From Porticoccaceae bacterium UBA1117 (lineage in GTDB: Bacteria; Pseudomonadota; Gammaproteobacteria; Pseudomonadales; Porticoccaceae), in NCBI GenBank assembly GCA_002313335.1, contig DCBC01000077.1:2219-19437 (forward strand): DNA of 17,219 nucleotides, written 5' to 3'. A program made the position numbers and the translations under genes. The notes below the pieces were generated by a model. The model saw only the letters and a program-made list of their open reading frames with translations. It did no database searches and was not told the DNA's origin. Of this stretch, positions 1-8,071 are shown piece by piece. Position 1 is the stretch's first letter, and every line of letters begins with the position of its first letter.

Positions 1-428
1 AAAGCAGGATTTTGGTCCTCACCATGGTAACCGGGGACTAGCGGAACATTGGCATTAGCCATGATGGTTTTAGCCGCAGACTTTGAACCCATCGCTAAAA
101 TAGCCTCAACCGGTGGGCCAATAAATGTGATGTTATGCTCGGCACACTGGCGACAAAATTCAGCGTTTTCAGACAAAAATCCATAACCCGGATGTACTGC
201 TTGAGCACCAGTCTCTAGTGCAGCTTTGATGATATTGTCGACGACTAAATATGATTCGCTAGAGGGAGCAGGTCCAATGTAAACAGCTTCATCCGCCATT
301 TTTACATGCAACGCTGTACGGTCTACATCGCTGTAAATAGCGACAGTTGTAATGCCCATAAGGCGAGCAGTTTTAATAATACGACAGGCTATTTCACCAC
401 GATTAGCAATAAGTATTTTAGTAAACAT
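1..428 (-). CDS. liuD: Methylcrotonyl-CoA carboxylase, biotin-containing alpha subunit (N-terminal part, cut by window edge)
   Basis: The reading frame starts with ATG at 428 and stays open to the window edge, giving 142 complete codons. The start reads [17 protein letters not shown], the hallmark of the biotin carboxylase N-terminal domain, followed by [10 protein letters not shown] and a VPLVPGYHG stretch typical of acyl-CoA carboxylase alpha subunits. The ATP-grasp core, the biotin-carboxyl-carrier domain and the biotinylated Lys would lie outside the window. In this family the subunit carboxylates biotin with ATP and bicarbonate and passes the carboxyl group to the beta subunit. The methylcrotonyl assignment rests on position, last in the liuRABCD order and 8 nt after liuC. 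From this N-terminal part alone it could equally be a propionyl- or acetyl-CoA carboxylase subunit. Confidence 0.9.
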   Translation of the reverse strand, partial: MFTKILIANRGEIACRIIKTARLMGITTVAIYSDVDRTALHVKMADEAVYIGPAPSSESYLVVDNIIKAALETGAQAVHPGYGFLSENAEFCRQCAEHNITFIGPPVEAILAMGSKSAAKTIMANANVPLVPGYHGEDQNPA

Positions 429-436
429 AATGAGCG

Positions 437-1222
437 TCAGTCCTTTAACCAGTTAGGTTTTCGTTTATCTAAAAAGGCAGTTAAACCCTCTTGTCCCTGC
501 GTGCTTACACGGATACCAGCAATGACCTCACAGGTGTGTTCAATCAAAGGTGCGTCGATCGTTCTACCGCTTATCGCCAAGACTAGCTGTTTAGCAGCGG
601 TAACAGCTTCAGGTCCATTATTAAGTAGTGTGCTAATGAGTTGTTCTACTTTCGCATCAAGTACCAGCTCATCAACCACTTCATGAACTAGGTTTATCTG
701 CTGTGCCGTGCTGGTATCAAAGCGTTCTGCTGTCATGAAATAGCGCTTTGCGTGACGCTCACCAATGGCGGCGATAACGTAAGGGCTAATAGTAGCGGGG
801 ATAAGACCTATTTTAACTTCGCTAAACGCAAAGCTAGCATTTGAGGAGGCCACCGCGATATCACAACAACTGATTAGGCCCACTGCGCCACCAAAGGCTG
901 CGCCCTGTACCCGAGCAATAGTCGGTTTGGGCATTTTGTGCAAAACGCTAAGCATTTCAGCCAATGCCTGTGCGTCATTTAAGTTTTGCTGGTAGGAGTA
1001 GCTAGCCATGCGTTTCATCCATTGTAGATCGGCGCCGGCTGAGAAACTTTTTCCCTCAGAGGTCAACAGCATGACTCGCACACTAGGATTAGCCGCGATG
1101 GTGTTAAAAGCATCGGTTAGCTGGAGAATCATCTGATCATCAAAGGCATTGTGCTTGCCTGGATTGTTCAAAGTGACCCGAGCGATACCGCGACTATTAA
1201 TATGGGTAATGACTTTATCCAT
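437..1222 (-). CDS. liuC: Methylglutaconyl-CoA hydratase (crotonase family)
   Basis: The protein has 261 residues, normal for crotonases. It adds water to 3-methylglutaconyl-CoA to give HMG-CoA in leucine and isovalerate breakdown. Visible motifs are SAGADLQWM (about residues 61-69) and [10 protein letters not shown] (108-117), which form the CoA site and oxyanion hole, and [16 protein letters not shown] (134-149), which carries the catalytic-region Glu135 and is very characteristic of the bacterial LiuC/AUH branch. The first catalytic Glu of classical enoyl-CoA hydratase is absent in the GGAVGL loop, as I recall for LiuC-type enzymes. The gene lies between the carboxylase subunits, 31 nt after liuB and 8 nt before liuD, which supports the specific call over a generic enoyl-CoA hydratase. 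Confidence 0.92.
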   Translation of the reverse strand: MDKVITHINSRGIARVTLNNPGKHNAFDDQMILQLTDAFNTIAANPSVRVMLLTSEGKSFSAGADLQWMKRMASYSYQQNLNDAQALAEMLSVLHKMPKPTIARVQGAAFGGAVGLISCCDIAVASSNASFAFSEVKIGLIPATISPYVIAAIGERHAKRYFMTAERFDTSTAQQINLVHEVVDELVLDAKVEQLISTLLNNGPEAVTAAKQLVLAISGRTIDAPLIEHTCEVIAGIRVSTQGQEGLTAFLDKRKPNWLKD

Positions 1223-1253
1223 TAATTTTTCTCAATCTACGTTATACCTTACG

Positions 1254-2861
1254 TTACATTCTAAAGACGCCAAATTTGGTATCCTCAATGACACGGTTGT
1301 GACTGGCAGAAATTGACAGCCCCAACACCATGCGAGTCTCTATAGGATCAATCACACCATCGTCCCAAAGGCGGGCAGACGCATAGTACGGGTGACCTTG
1401 ATGCTCATAATTATCAATAATAGGTTGCTTAAAATTAGCTTCGTCCTCGTCACTCCACTGGGTACCATCACGCTCGTATTTGTCCCGTGTGACTTGGGCC
1501 AATACTCCAGCAGCTTGCTCACCACCCATGACTGAAATGCGCGCATTGGGCCACATAAACATAAAGCGAGGATCATAAGCCCGACCGCACATTCCGTAAT
1601 TACCTGCGCCAAAAGAGCCGCCAATTAAAATGGTAAATTTAGGCACATTGGCAGTGGCAACCGCGGTCACCATCTTGGCACCATGTTTTGCGATACCATC
1701 GTTTTCATATTGTTTTCCAACCATAAATCCAGTGATATTTTGTAAAAATACTAATGGAATCTTGCGTTGGGCACAGAGCTCAATGAAGTGCGCGCCTTTT
1801 TGCGCCGATTCACCAAACAGAATGCCATTGTTGGCGACAATACCCACTGGGTAACCAAATATACGAGCAAATCCACAAACTAATGTGGTGCCATACAGTG
1901 CTTTGAACTCATCAAAATCAGAGGCGTCCACAATACGTGCGATGATCTCGCGTACATCATAAGATTTCCGAGAATCTGCAGGTACAATTCCGTAGATCTC
2001 TTCTGCAGCAAAGGCCGGTTCAATAGGATCTTTTCGATCCCCGTTAATGGGCTTAACACGATTCAGTCGCGCCACGGCCTTACGTGCCAGATCTAGTGCA
2101 TGGTGGTCATTGTTGGCTAAATGATCTGCAACACCGGAGGTGCGAGCGTGCACATCTCCGCCACCAAGTTCTTCTGCGGAGACGATCTCACCTGTTGCGG
2201 CTTTTACTAAGGGGGGGCCGGCAAGAAAAATAGTACCCTGTTCTTTGACAATAATGGACTCATCAGCCATGGCGGGCACATAGGCACCACCGGCAGTACA
2301 AGAGCCCATGACCGCAGCTATTTGCGGAATATTCTTTGCCGACATGTTTGCCTGATTAAAAAAGATGCGCCCAAAGTGCTCACGGTCGGGGAATACTTCA
2401 TCTTGCCTCGGTAGATTCGCACCGCCAGAGTCGACCAGGTAAATACAGGGTAAGTTGTTCTCTGCGGCAATCGCTTGGGCACGTAGATGTTTTTTCACAG
2501 TTAGAGGGTAGTAGCTTCCGCCTTTTACGGTAGCATCGTTAGCAACTATGACGCATTCTTGGCCACTGACGCGACCAATGCCGGTAATAATTCCAGCCGC
2601 AGGCACTTCTTCACCATAAACATCATGCGCAGCCAATGCTGATAATTCTAGAAAAGGTGAGCCAGGGTCAAGTAGTCCTTGGACGCGCTCGCGCGGTAAT
2701 AGTTTACCGCGGCTAATATGCCGTTCACAGGCCTTAGTGCCACCACCTTTAGCAATATGCGCTAAGGTGCTTTTCAAATTATCTACCCGGGCTTGCATGA
2801 CTTCTGCATTAGCTGCAAATTCTGCACTGTTAGTGTTTATCTTACTATTGATGATGGACAT
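1254..2861 (-). CDS. liuB: Methylcrotonyl-CoA carboxylase, carboxyltransferase beta subunit
   Basis: The protein has 535 residues, the usual length for MCC beta subunits. It moves the carboxyl group from carboxybiotin to 3-methylcrotonyl-CoA, giving 3-methylglutaconyl-CoA. The N-terminal carboxyltransferase half carries [19 protein letters not shown] and [13 protein letters not shown]. The C-terminal half has [20 protein letters not shown] and [19 protein letters not shown], which are typical of MCC beta and distinguish it from most propionyl-CoA carboxylases. The gene starts 9 nt after liuA ends and is followed by liuC, so the three are very likely co-transcribed. Its partner is the biotin subunit starting at 428. 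No truncation or missing block is visible. Confidence 0.96.
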   Translation of the reverse strand: MSIINSKINTNSAEFAANAEVMQARVDNLKSTLAHIAKGGGTKACERHISRGKLLPRERVQGLLDPGSPFLELSALAAHDVYGEEVPAAGIITGIGRVSGQECVIVANDATVKGGSYYPLTVKKHLRAQAIAAENNLPCIYLVDSGGANLPRQDEVFPDREHFGRIFFNQANMSAKNIPQIAAVMGSCTAGGAYVPAMADESIIVKEQGTIFLAGPPLVKAATGEIVSAEELGGGDVHARTSGVADHLANNDHHALDLARKAVARLNRVKPINGDRKDPIEPAFAAEEIYGIVPADSRKSYDVREIIARIVDASDFDEFKALYGTTLVCGFARIFGYPVGIVANNGILFGESAQKGAHFIELCAQRKIPLVFLQNITGFMVGKQYENDGIAKHGAKMVTAVATANVPKFTILIGGSFGAGNYGMCGRAYDPRFMFMWPNARISVMGGEQAAGVLAQVTRDKYERDGTQWSDEDEANFKQPIIDNYEHQGHPYYASARLWDDGVIDPIETRMVLGLSISASHNRVIEDTKFGVFRM

Positions 2862-2870
2862 AGAAATCCC

Positions 2871-4040
2871 CTAAACGCTTTCGGCAAAAAGTTCGCGGCC
2901 AATCAGCATGCGGCGCACTTCAGAGGTGCCAGCGCCAATCTCATAAAGTTTGGCATCGCGCAGTAATCGAGCAGCGGGATAGTCATTGGTATAGCCATTA
3001 CCACCCAGTGCCTGAATGGCTTGGAGAGCCATTTGTGTAGCCTTTTCTGCGGTAAATAAGATAACCGCTGCGGCATCCTTGCGCGAGTCCTGGCCAAGAT
3101 CACACGCCCTGGCTACCGCATAAAGGTAGGCGCGAGATGCGTTTAAATCTGTGTACATATCAGCAATTTTGCCTTGCATAAGCTGAAATTCGCCAATCGG
3201 TTGATCGAACTGCTTGCGCTCGTGAATGTAGGGCAGCACCACATCCAAACAGGCCTGCATAATGCCTACAGGTCCACCAGACAGTACTGTACGTTCGTAA
3301 TCTAGACCTGACATGAGCACGGCAACGCCACGGCCTTCACCACCAAGAATGTTTTCAGCAGGGACCTGGCAGTTTTCAAACACCAGTTCACAGGTATTTG
3401 ATCCACGCATACCTAATTTGTCGAGTTTTTGCTGACGAGAGAAGCCTGGATAGTTGCGTTCGACAATAAACGCAGTAATGCCCTTCGAGCCCGCGGTGGT
3501 ATCGGTTTTGGCATAAATCACATAGGTATCTGCGTCTGGGCCATTGGTGATCCACATTTTGCTACCATTGAGTATGTAATGATCGCCGTGCTGTTCGGCT
3601 TTTAGCTTCATACTCACTACATCGGAGCCTGCATTGGGCTCACTCATGGCTAATGCGCCAATATGTTCACCAGAACACAGCTTGGGTAAATATTTATGTT
3701 TTTGCTCTTCGGTACCGTTTTTATGTAGTTGATTGACGCATAGGTTGGAGTGGGCGCCATAGGACAAACCAACCGAGGCTGAAGCCCGAGAAATTTCTTC
3801 CATGGCGACACTGTGAGCAAGATACCCCATGCCCGTGCCACCATATTTTTCATTTACCGTAATACCCAAGAGCCCCATATCACCGAGCTTGCGCCACAGG
3901 TCCATAGGAAATTCGTTACTACTATCTATATTCGCAGCGCGCGGCGCAATTTCTTTGTTACAGAACTGAAAGACACTATCGCGAAGCATGTCGATATCTT
4001 CACCAAGATTAAAATTTAGAGTAGGGTAGGGTGTGTTCAT
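2871..4040 (-). CDS. liuA: Isovaleryl-CoA dehydrogenase
   Basis: A 389-residue acyl-CoA dehydrogenase that oxidises isovaleryl-CoA to 3-methylcrotonyl-CoA with FAD, passing electrons to ETF. The N-terminal helical domain leads into [16 protein letters not shown] (about 131-146) and [19 protein letters not shown], the FAD and substrate region. [20 protein letters not shown] (244-263) contains Glu249, at the position of the catalytic base specific to isovaleryl-CoA dehydrogenases; most other acyl-CoA dehydrogenases carry the base later in the chain. The C terminus has [20 protein letters not shown]. The gene is the first enzyme of the liu operon, 3 nt after the regulator gene ends, which points to translational coupling. 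Confidence 0.96.
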   Translation of the reverse strand: MNTPYPTLNFNLGEDIDMLRDSVFQFCNKEIAPRAANIDSSNEFPMDLWRKLGDMGLLGITVNEKYGGTGMGYLAHSVAMEEISRASASVGLSYGAHSNLCVNQLHKNGTEEQKHKYLPKLCSGEHIGALAMSEPNAGSDVVSMKLKAEQHGDHYILNGSKMWITNGPDADTYVIYAKTDTTAGSKGITAFIVERNYPGFSRQQKLDKLGMRGSNTCELVFENCQVPAENILGGEGRGVAVLMSGLDYERTVLSGGPVGIMQACLDVVLPYIHERKQFDQPIGEFQLMQGKIADMYTDLNASRAYLYAVARACDLGQDSRKDAAAVILFTAEKATQMALQAIQALGGNGYTNDYPAARLLRDAKLYEIGAGTSEVRRMLIGRELFAESV

Positions 4041-4043
4041 AGA

Positions 4044-4445
4044 TTAGCTATCTCCAGTAGTGTTAAGCGCATCAATACACGCCGCTTCGGATTGATTGAG
4101 GTCTTTTAAAAGGTTGCCAATATCATCCAATTGCTGATTTAGTTTTTCGCGCTGTTGGCGAATAGCATCAATTAGGCTGTTGAGTTGGTCTACATTGGTT
4201 TTTCCAGGTTCATACATATCAATTATTTGTCGAGAATCCTCTAGGGATAAGCCAAGACGCTTACCTCTAAGGATCAACCTCAGTCGAGTACGATCTGCAG
4301 AGCTATAGACTCGCGTTTGCCCCCGTCTAGATGGACTGAGTAGGCCAATATCTTCATAGTGCCGTGCAGTACGGGTGGTAATTCCAGATTCTTTGCACAG
4401 ATCAGTGATACTGAACTCAGCAGGGGCGGTGGCACGATTGCGCAT
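4044..4445 (-). CDS. liuR: MerR-family regulator of the liu operon
   Basis: A 133-residue MerR-type protein. The N-terminal winged helix-turn-helix reads FSITDLCKESGITTRTARHY with EDIGLLSPSRRGQTRVYS (residues about 11-50), the common MerR signature. It is followed by a long hydrophilic helix (about 85-125, rich in Gln, Leu and Asp) that would form the antiparallel dimer coiled coil. The short C terminus has no metal-binding Cys pair, so it is not a metal sensor. LiuR regulators of this type control branched-chain amino acid degradation in many proteobacteria. Its position as the first gene of the operon, behind a near-palindromic operator, fits autoregulation. The Shine-Dalgarno is weak (AAGAAG, 15 nt upstream). 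The ligand is not visible from sequence; a CoA intermediate of the pathway is an inference. Confidence 0.9.
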   Translation of the reverse strand: MRNRATAPAEFSITDLCKESGITTRTARHYEDIGLLSPSRRGQTRVYSSADRTRLRLILRGKRLGLSLEDSRQIIDMYEPGKTNVDQLNSLIDAIRQQREKLNQQLDDIGNLLKDLNQSEAACIDALNTTGDS

Positions 4446-4476
4446 AAGCTAACTCATGTTCTTCTTAAGGTGGTTT

Positions 4477-4505
4477 ATTCTAAGTGGATATTACGTTAAC
4501 GTCAA
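4477..4505 (-). promoter_or_regulatory. Predicted liu operon promoter
   Basis: Read on the - strand, TTGACG (4505-4500) is separated by exactly 17 bp from TAGAAT (4482-4477), a good sigma70-type pair about 32 nt upstream of the liuR start. The -35 box and the first part of the spacer lie inside the near-palindromic operator, so LiuR binding would directly affect polymerase. Confidence 0.6.
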
Positions 4506-4510
4506 CGTAA
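4491..4510. promoter_or_regulatory. Predicted LiuR operator
   Basis: TTACGTTAACGTCAACGTAA is a 20-bp inverted repeat in which 18 positions are symmetric (the mismatched pair is positions 8 and 13), built from repeated ACGT cores. It overlaps the -35 box of the liu promoter. MerR-family regulators bind palindromes of this length within promoters, and LiuR is the first gene downstream, so autoregulation is the natural reading. Confidence 0.7.
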
Positions 4511-4698
4511 GCTTTAGGGGGGGGGTTGGTTGTCTGTCTAGGGGCTTAAAATCATATGCGGGTGTGCGAACGCTTTATCAAGGCTACGCCATGGTAGTAG
4601 TTTTTTAGGTAATTGATACTTGTGTAGCACTCTTGTGCTTGCTTATATATTGCGTGATCTTCACAATCATAGGATCGTTGTTAAGAAGGATTATCATT

Positions 4699-5139
4699 GT
4701 GCAAGTAGAGTTAGATGATTTTGATAATAAGATTATCCAAGCATTAACAGACAATGCACGTGTGTCAGTGAGCGATTTATCTCGCCATGTGAATTTATCC
4801 CGTAATGCGGTAACCAATCGTGTCAGCAAGCTAGAAAAATCGGGCGTCATTAAGGGCTATAAAGTGATCTTGGGTGATGGCTTGCCAATTAATGAAAGGG
4901 TAGTTGCCATTATGATGGTCTATCGTAAAGACCGTATGCGAGATACCGAGGTAATTAAGTACGCAGCGAAAGTGCCCGAAATAGTGTCCTGTTTTATTAT
5001 GAGTGGCGATTATGATGTGATCCTTAATTTACAGGCGCGCTCCCACGAGCGTGTTCACGAAATATGGCAAGCTGTAAGTAGTTTGAAAAGCGTTGATGAC
5101 ACACATACGACTTTTGCCTTATCTACGGTAAAAATTTAA
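4699..5139 (+). CDS. Lrp/AsnC-family transcriptional regulator
   Basis: A 146-residue protein if the GTG at 4699 is used. That start is preferred because AAGAAGGA lies 8 nt upstream and the protein then begins MQVELDDFDNKIIQALTDNA, the normal Lrp start. A longer in-frame ATG at 4633 would add 22 hydrophobic residues unlike the family. The N-terminal helix-turn-helix covers roughly 8-55 (VSVSDLSRHVNLSRNAVTNR), and the C-terminal RAM ligand-sensing and assembly domain covers about 65-146, with SCFIMSGDYDVIL at its core. Lrp-type regulators usually sense an amino acid. The next two genes on the same strand are a homoserine dehydrogenase-like enzyme and an aldehyde dehydrogenase, so it probably controls them, though 247 nt separate it from them. 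The ligand is unknown. Confidence 0.9.
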   Translation: MQVELDDFDNKIIQALTDNARVSVSDLSRHVNLSRNAVTNRVSKLEKSGVIKGYKVILGDGLPINERVVAIMMVYRKDRMRDTEVIKYAAKVPEIVSCFIMSGDYDVILNLQARSHERVHEIWQAVSSLKSVDDTHTTFALSTVKI

Positions 5140-5386
5140 TAGCTATTTGTACTTTTTATATATTTCTCGTTCTTATCCTCTTTTCATCCATATATATTTC
5201 TTTGCTACCAATGTTAAGTTGGCATTTAAAGACTTTTTATTAATCTCTTTTTTTGTTGCCCATCTAATGCGTGCATATTGCCCATCAGTATCGTCATTTT
5301 GACCACATCTTTGGTTAATTCGTGCATGTCTTCTGATATTTTCATTTGTAATACTGCGGTGAAAATAAACTATCGAGGATGGGATT
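5140..5386 (+). promoter_or_regulatory. AT-rich leader of the dehydrogenase pair with short direct repeats
   Basis: No gene is visible. The stretch is AT- and pyrimidine-rich and holds two copies of TTGCCCATC (5256-5264 and 5278-5286), 22 bp apart, and two copies of CGTGCAT (5270-5276 and 5321-5327). Repeats in helical phase ahead of a target gene are compatible with binding of an Lrp-like oligomer. I found no convincing -35/-10 pair, although TTGACC occurs at 5299-5304. Confidence 0.35.
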
Positions 5387-6424
5387 ATGTATTACAACAT
5401 TGCACTTATTGGTTTTGGTGGTGTAAACCGTGCTCTGGCCGACATTATTGCGACAGATGAAGAAAAGTTTTACCGCGAAATGGGCTTCAATTTACGTATT
5501 GTCGCGGTTTCAGATATGTTTTTGGGATCAGTCTATACACCAGAAGGTATTGACTTAGCTTTGCTAGCTGCATTGCCGGTGGCTCAAGGCGCTTGCGCTA
5601 CGCTACCTAATGGTAAAGCAACCGCAGAGAATGAAGATATTATTAAAAACAGTAATGCGGATATTGTTGTTGAGGCGACCGTAACTGATTCGGTCACGGG
5701 TCAGCCTGCAACGTCCCATTGTCGTTGGGCGCTGTCTACTGGCAAGCACGTGTCTACAACCAATAAAGGCCCTCTTGCTTTTGCCGAAAAGGAGCTGATG
5801 GATTTAGCGCTTAAAAATAATGTCGGTTTTGAATACGAAGGTGTAGTAATGAGTGGTACGCCGGTACTACGTTTTGCAGATAAATTATTGAAAGGTAGTG
5901 AGATTCATCAATTTTCTGGCATTCTAAATGGTACGGCGAATTATGTTTTAGGTTTAGTTGAGCAAGGCCATACTTTTGCGGATGCGATCACATCTGCACA
6001 GAAGCAGGGATATGCCGAGGCTGACCCTAGTGCTGATGTTGAGGGTAAAGATGTGATGCTAAAAGTCATTGTTTTAGCAAATCGTTTATGGGGCGCAAAT
6101 TTGACCCGAGATAATGTTCAGTGCCAAGGCATTACTGGCCTGACCGAAACCATGGTGAAAGAAGCCGTTGCAGAAGGTTGCCATTGGAAGTTGATAGGCA
6201 AGGCGAGTAAGCAAGAGGATGGCTCTGTTGTTGCTAGTGTGTCACCAGAGAAATTATCTTTAGAGCATCCCCTTGCTGGTATCAGTGGTGCGGTTAATGC
6301 GATTACTTTCACCTCAGGTATGTTAGGTGATGTGACGGTGTCTGGTCCTGGTGCAGGACGCATTGAGACGGCATACGCTATCTTGTCGGACATTATTGCT
6401 ATTCATCAGCGTAAGGAGATTTAG
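5387..6424 (+). CDS. Homoserine dehydrogenase-like NAD(P)-dependent oxidoreductase (no ACT domain)
   Basis: A 345-residue protein with GAGGA 7 nt before the ATG. The N-terminal Rossmann fold begins IALIGFGGVNRAL (5-17). TTNKGPLAF (124-132) carries Lys127, and LNGTANYVLGL (180-190) and YAEADPSADVEGKDVMLKV (209-227) carry Glu211, Asp222 and Lys226. These match in order and spacing the catalytic residues of characterised homoserine dehydrogenases. The C terminus, GPGAGRIETAYAILSDI, is also typical. There is no aspartokinase domain and no C-terminal ACT domain, so no threonine feedback site. The neighbours are not threonine-synthesis genes but an Lrp-type regulator upstream and an aldehyde dehydrogenase 1 nt downstream, which suggests a catabolic role, perhaps oxidation of homoserine or a related hydroxy-amino acid to a semialdehyde. 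The substrate is inferred, not shown. Confidence 0.85.
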   Translation: MYYNIALIGFGGVNRALADIIATDEEKFYREMGFNLRIVAVSDMFLGSVYTPEGIDLALLAALPVAQGACATLPNGKATAENEDIIKNSNADIVVEATVTDSVTGQPATSHCRWALSTGKHVSTTNKGPLAFAEKELMDLALKNNVGFEYEGVVMSGTPVLRFADKLLKGSEIHQFSGILNGTANYVLGLVEQGHTFADAITSAQKQGYAEADPSADVEGKDVMLKVIVLANRLWGANLTRDNVQCQGITGLTETMVKEAVAEGCHWKLIGKASKQEDGSVVASVSPEKLSLEHPLAGISGAVNAITFTSGMLGDVTVSGPGAGRIETAYAILSDIIAIHQRKEI

Positions 6425-6425
6425 A

Positions 6426-7847
6426 GTGACGCTCTTAAACGCTATACCGTCCAATCAAAACGAAGAGCATCAACACATGATTGATGTGATCAACCCTTTT
6501 ACGCGGGACGTTGTTGATTCTATTCCTGCAGCTACGTTGGCTGATGTTGAAGCTGCGTTAGTGAGTGCTAAACATGGCTTTGAAGTCTGTCGCAAGTTAG
6601 CGCGTTACCAGCGCGCTAATATTTTAGCGGCAACGGCAGCTATTGTCCGTGAAGAGTTAGAAGCCTTTGCTGTGGTCATTGTGAGTGAAGCAGGAAAAAC
6701 CATTGTGCAGGCGCGCAAAGAAGTATCCCGTTGCATCAACACACTAGAGTTGTCTGCGGAAGAAGCTAAGCGATTAAGCGGTGAAGTGATTCCCTTTGAT
6801 TCCTACGAGGGCGCTATGGGGAGACAAGGCTACACGCACTGTGATCCGCTTGGTATTGTGTTGGCGATCACTCCGTTTAACGACCCTCTTAATTTAGTTG
6901 CACATAAGTTAGGGCCCGCGATTGCCGGTGGTAATTCCGTTATTCTAAAACCGTCAGAGCTTGCACCATTGTCTGCTATTAAGTTAGTTGATGCGTTTTT
7001 GCGTGCGGGATTAGATGAGCAAATCATTTCTGTGGTGGTTGGCAATGCCGATATAGGCAGCGCATTGGTATCTGCTGATAATATTCGTATGGTATCTTTT
7101 ACTGGTGGGATGGCAACAGGGGAAGCGATTACGCGCATTGCTGGTTTGAAAAAAATAACGATGGATTTAGGCGGTAATGCGCCGGTAATAGTGATGGCCG
7201 ACAGCGATATCAATAAAGCTGTAGCGGCGACGGTATCGGGTGCTTTTTGGGCATCAGGGCAAAACTGTATTGGTACTCAACGTATTTTTGTTGAGCGCAG
7301 CGTATTTGATCAGTTTTCGGTGGAATTTGTTGCTCAGACAAAAGCGCTTACTGTAGGTAATCCGATGGATGAAGCGACCGATGTAGGGCCAATGATAACG
7401 CCAGAGCAGTCCATACGCATTCAATCTTGGGTGGAGGATGCGCTTGAGCAAGGTGCGCTACTATTAACGGGGCATCAGCGTAACGATAATATGTACACTC
7501 CCACAGTACTCACTCAGGTGCCTGAAACGTCTAAATTGTGCATGCAAGAAGTCTTTGCTCCAGTAGTTATTTTGGAAGTTTTTGATAGCTTTAATGAGGT
7601 CATCACTTGGGCAAATTGTGTAGATTACAGTTTGCATGCCGGCATTTTCACTTCTGACTTAGAAACCGCTTTAAAGGCAGCAGATAGTCTAGAAGCAAGT
7701 GGCGTGATGATTAACGATTCTTCAGATTTTCGTTTTGATGCCATGCCTTTTGGTGGTTATAAGCGCGGCAGTTTAGGGCGCGAAGGTGTGCGTTATGCAA
7801 TGCAAGAAATGACGCAGTCAAAAGTGGTTTGCTTTAATCGAGGCTGA
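6426..7847 (+). CDS. NAD(P)-dependent aldehyde dehydrogenase (semialdehyde dehydrogenase-like)
   Basis: With the GTG at 6426 the protein has 473 residues. That start has AAGGAG 7 nt upstream and lies 1 nt past the previous stop, implying coupling. An in-frame ATG at 6477 would give 456 residues and is the main alternative. ALDH landmarks are ITPFNDPLNLVAHK (148-161), KPSE (175-178), SFTGGMATGEAI (224-235), catalytic Cys281 in SGQNCIGTQRIF, and MPFGGYKRGSLGREGVRY near the C terminus. At the general-base position (usually Glu in ELGG) this protein has Asp247. The ITPFNDPLNL variant resembles, from memory, ALDHs acting on small charged aldehydes such as phosphono-, sulfo- or succinate-type semialdehydes. 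Next to a homoserine dehydrogenase-like enzyme, aspartate semialdehyde is a reasonable candidate substrate, giving aspartate. Confidence 0.88.
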   Translation: MTLLNAIPSNQNEEHQHMIDVINPFTRDVVDSIPAATLADVEAALVSAKHGFEVCRKLARYQRANILAATAAIVREELEAFAVVIVSEAGKTIVQARKEVSRCINTLELSAEEAKRLSGEVIPFDSYEGAMGRQGYTHCDPLGIVLAITPFNDPLNLVAHKLGPAIAGGNSVILKPSELAPLSAIKLVDAFLRAGLDEQIISVVVGNADIGSALVSADNIRMVSFTGGMATGEAITRIAGLKKITMDLGGNAPVIVMADSDINKAVAATVSGAFWASGQNCIGTQRIFVERSVFDQFSVEFVAQTKALTVGNPMDEATDVGPMITPEQSIRIQSWVEDALEQGALLLTGHQRNDNMYTPTVLTQVPETSKLCMQEVFAPVVILEVFDSFNEVITWANCVDYSLHAGIFTSDLETALKAADSLEASGVMINDSSDFRFDAMPFGGYKRGSLGREGVRYAMQEMTQSKVVCFNRG

Positions 7848-7856
7848 TATTTGAAC

Positions 7857-7907
7857 ACCGGCTTTTTAGCAATGCAGTTTTCATCTTCGATGAGAATAAA
7901 AGCCGGT
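7857..7907. repeat. Nested inverted repeat between convergent genes (possible terminator)
   Basis: ACCGGCTTTT (7857-7866) and AAAAGCCGGT (7898-7907) are perfect 10-bp complements around a 31-nt loop. The loop contains a second stem, TCATC/GATGA around TTC, which can extend by outer T-A and T-G pairs. The element begins 9 nt after the aldehyde dehydrogenase stop and lies between convergent genes, where a bidirectional terminator is expected. A long T-run after the stem is missing, so it may instead be an RNA-stabilising structure. Confidence 0.45.
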
Positions 7908-8071
7908 AGGAAAATAAACTAAGAAGTGGGGCGGTAACATAGCATAGAGCCATGGACGGTCATTAAACTGTGGGGGAGAGATTGACTAGCATCCGGAAAA
8001 AGTATACTTAAATTGAGCGAGACTGGAATCTACGTTGTGTCAACTGCTAGGCGCTTAAATAATGGCGTGAT

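Noticed and set aside
4633..4698. Possible hydrophobic N-terminal segment on the Lrp-type regulator
   Set aside because: Lrp proteins are cytoplasmic and start right before the helix-turn-helix; GTG at 4699 has the Shine-Dalgarno, while 4633 has none.
5278..5460. 60-residue open frame overlapping the start of the homoserine dehydrogenase-like gene
   Set aside because: No family pattern, no ribosome site, and it overlaps a well-supported gene in another frame.
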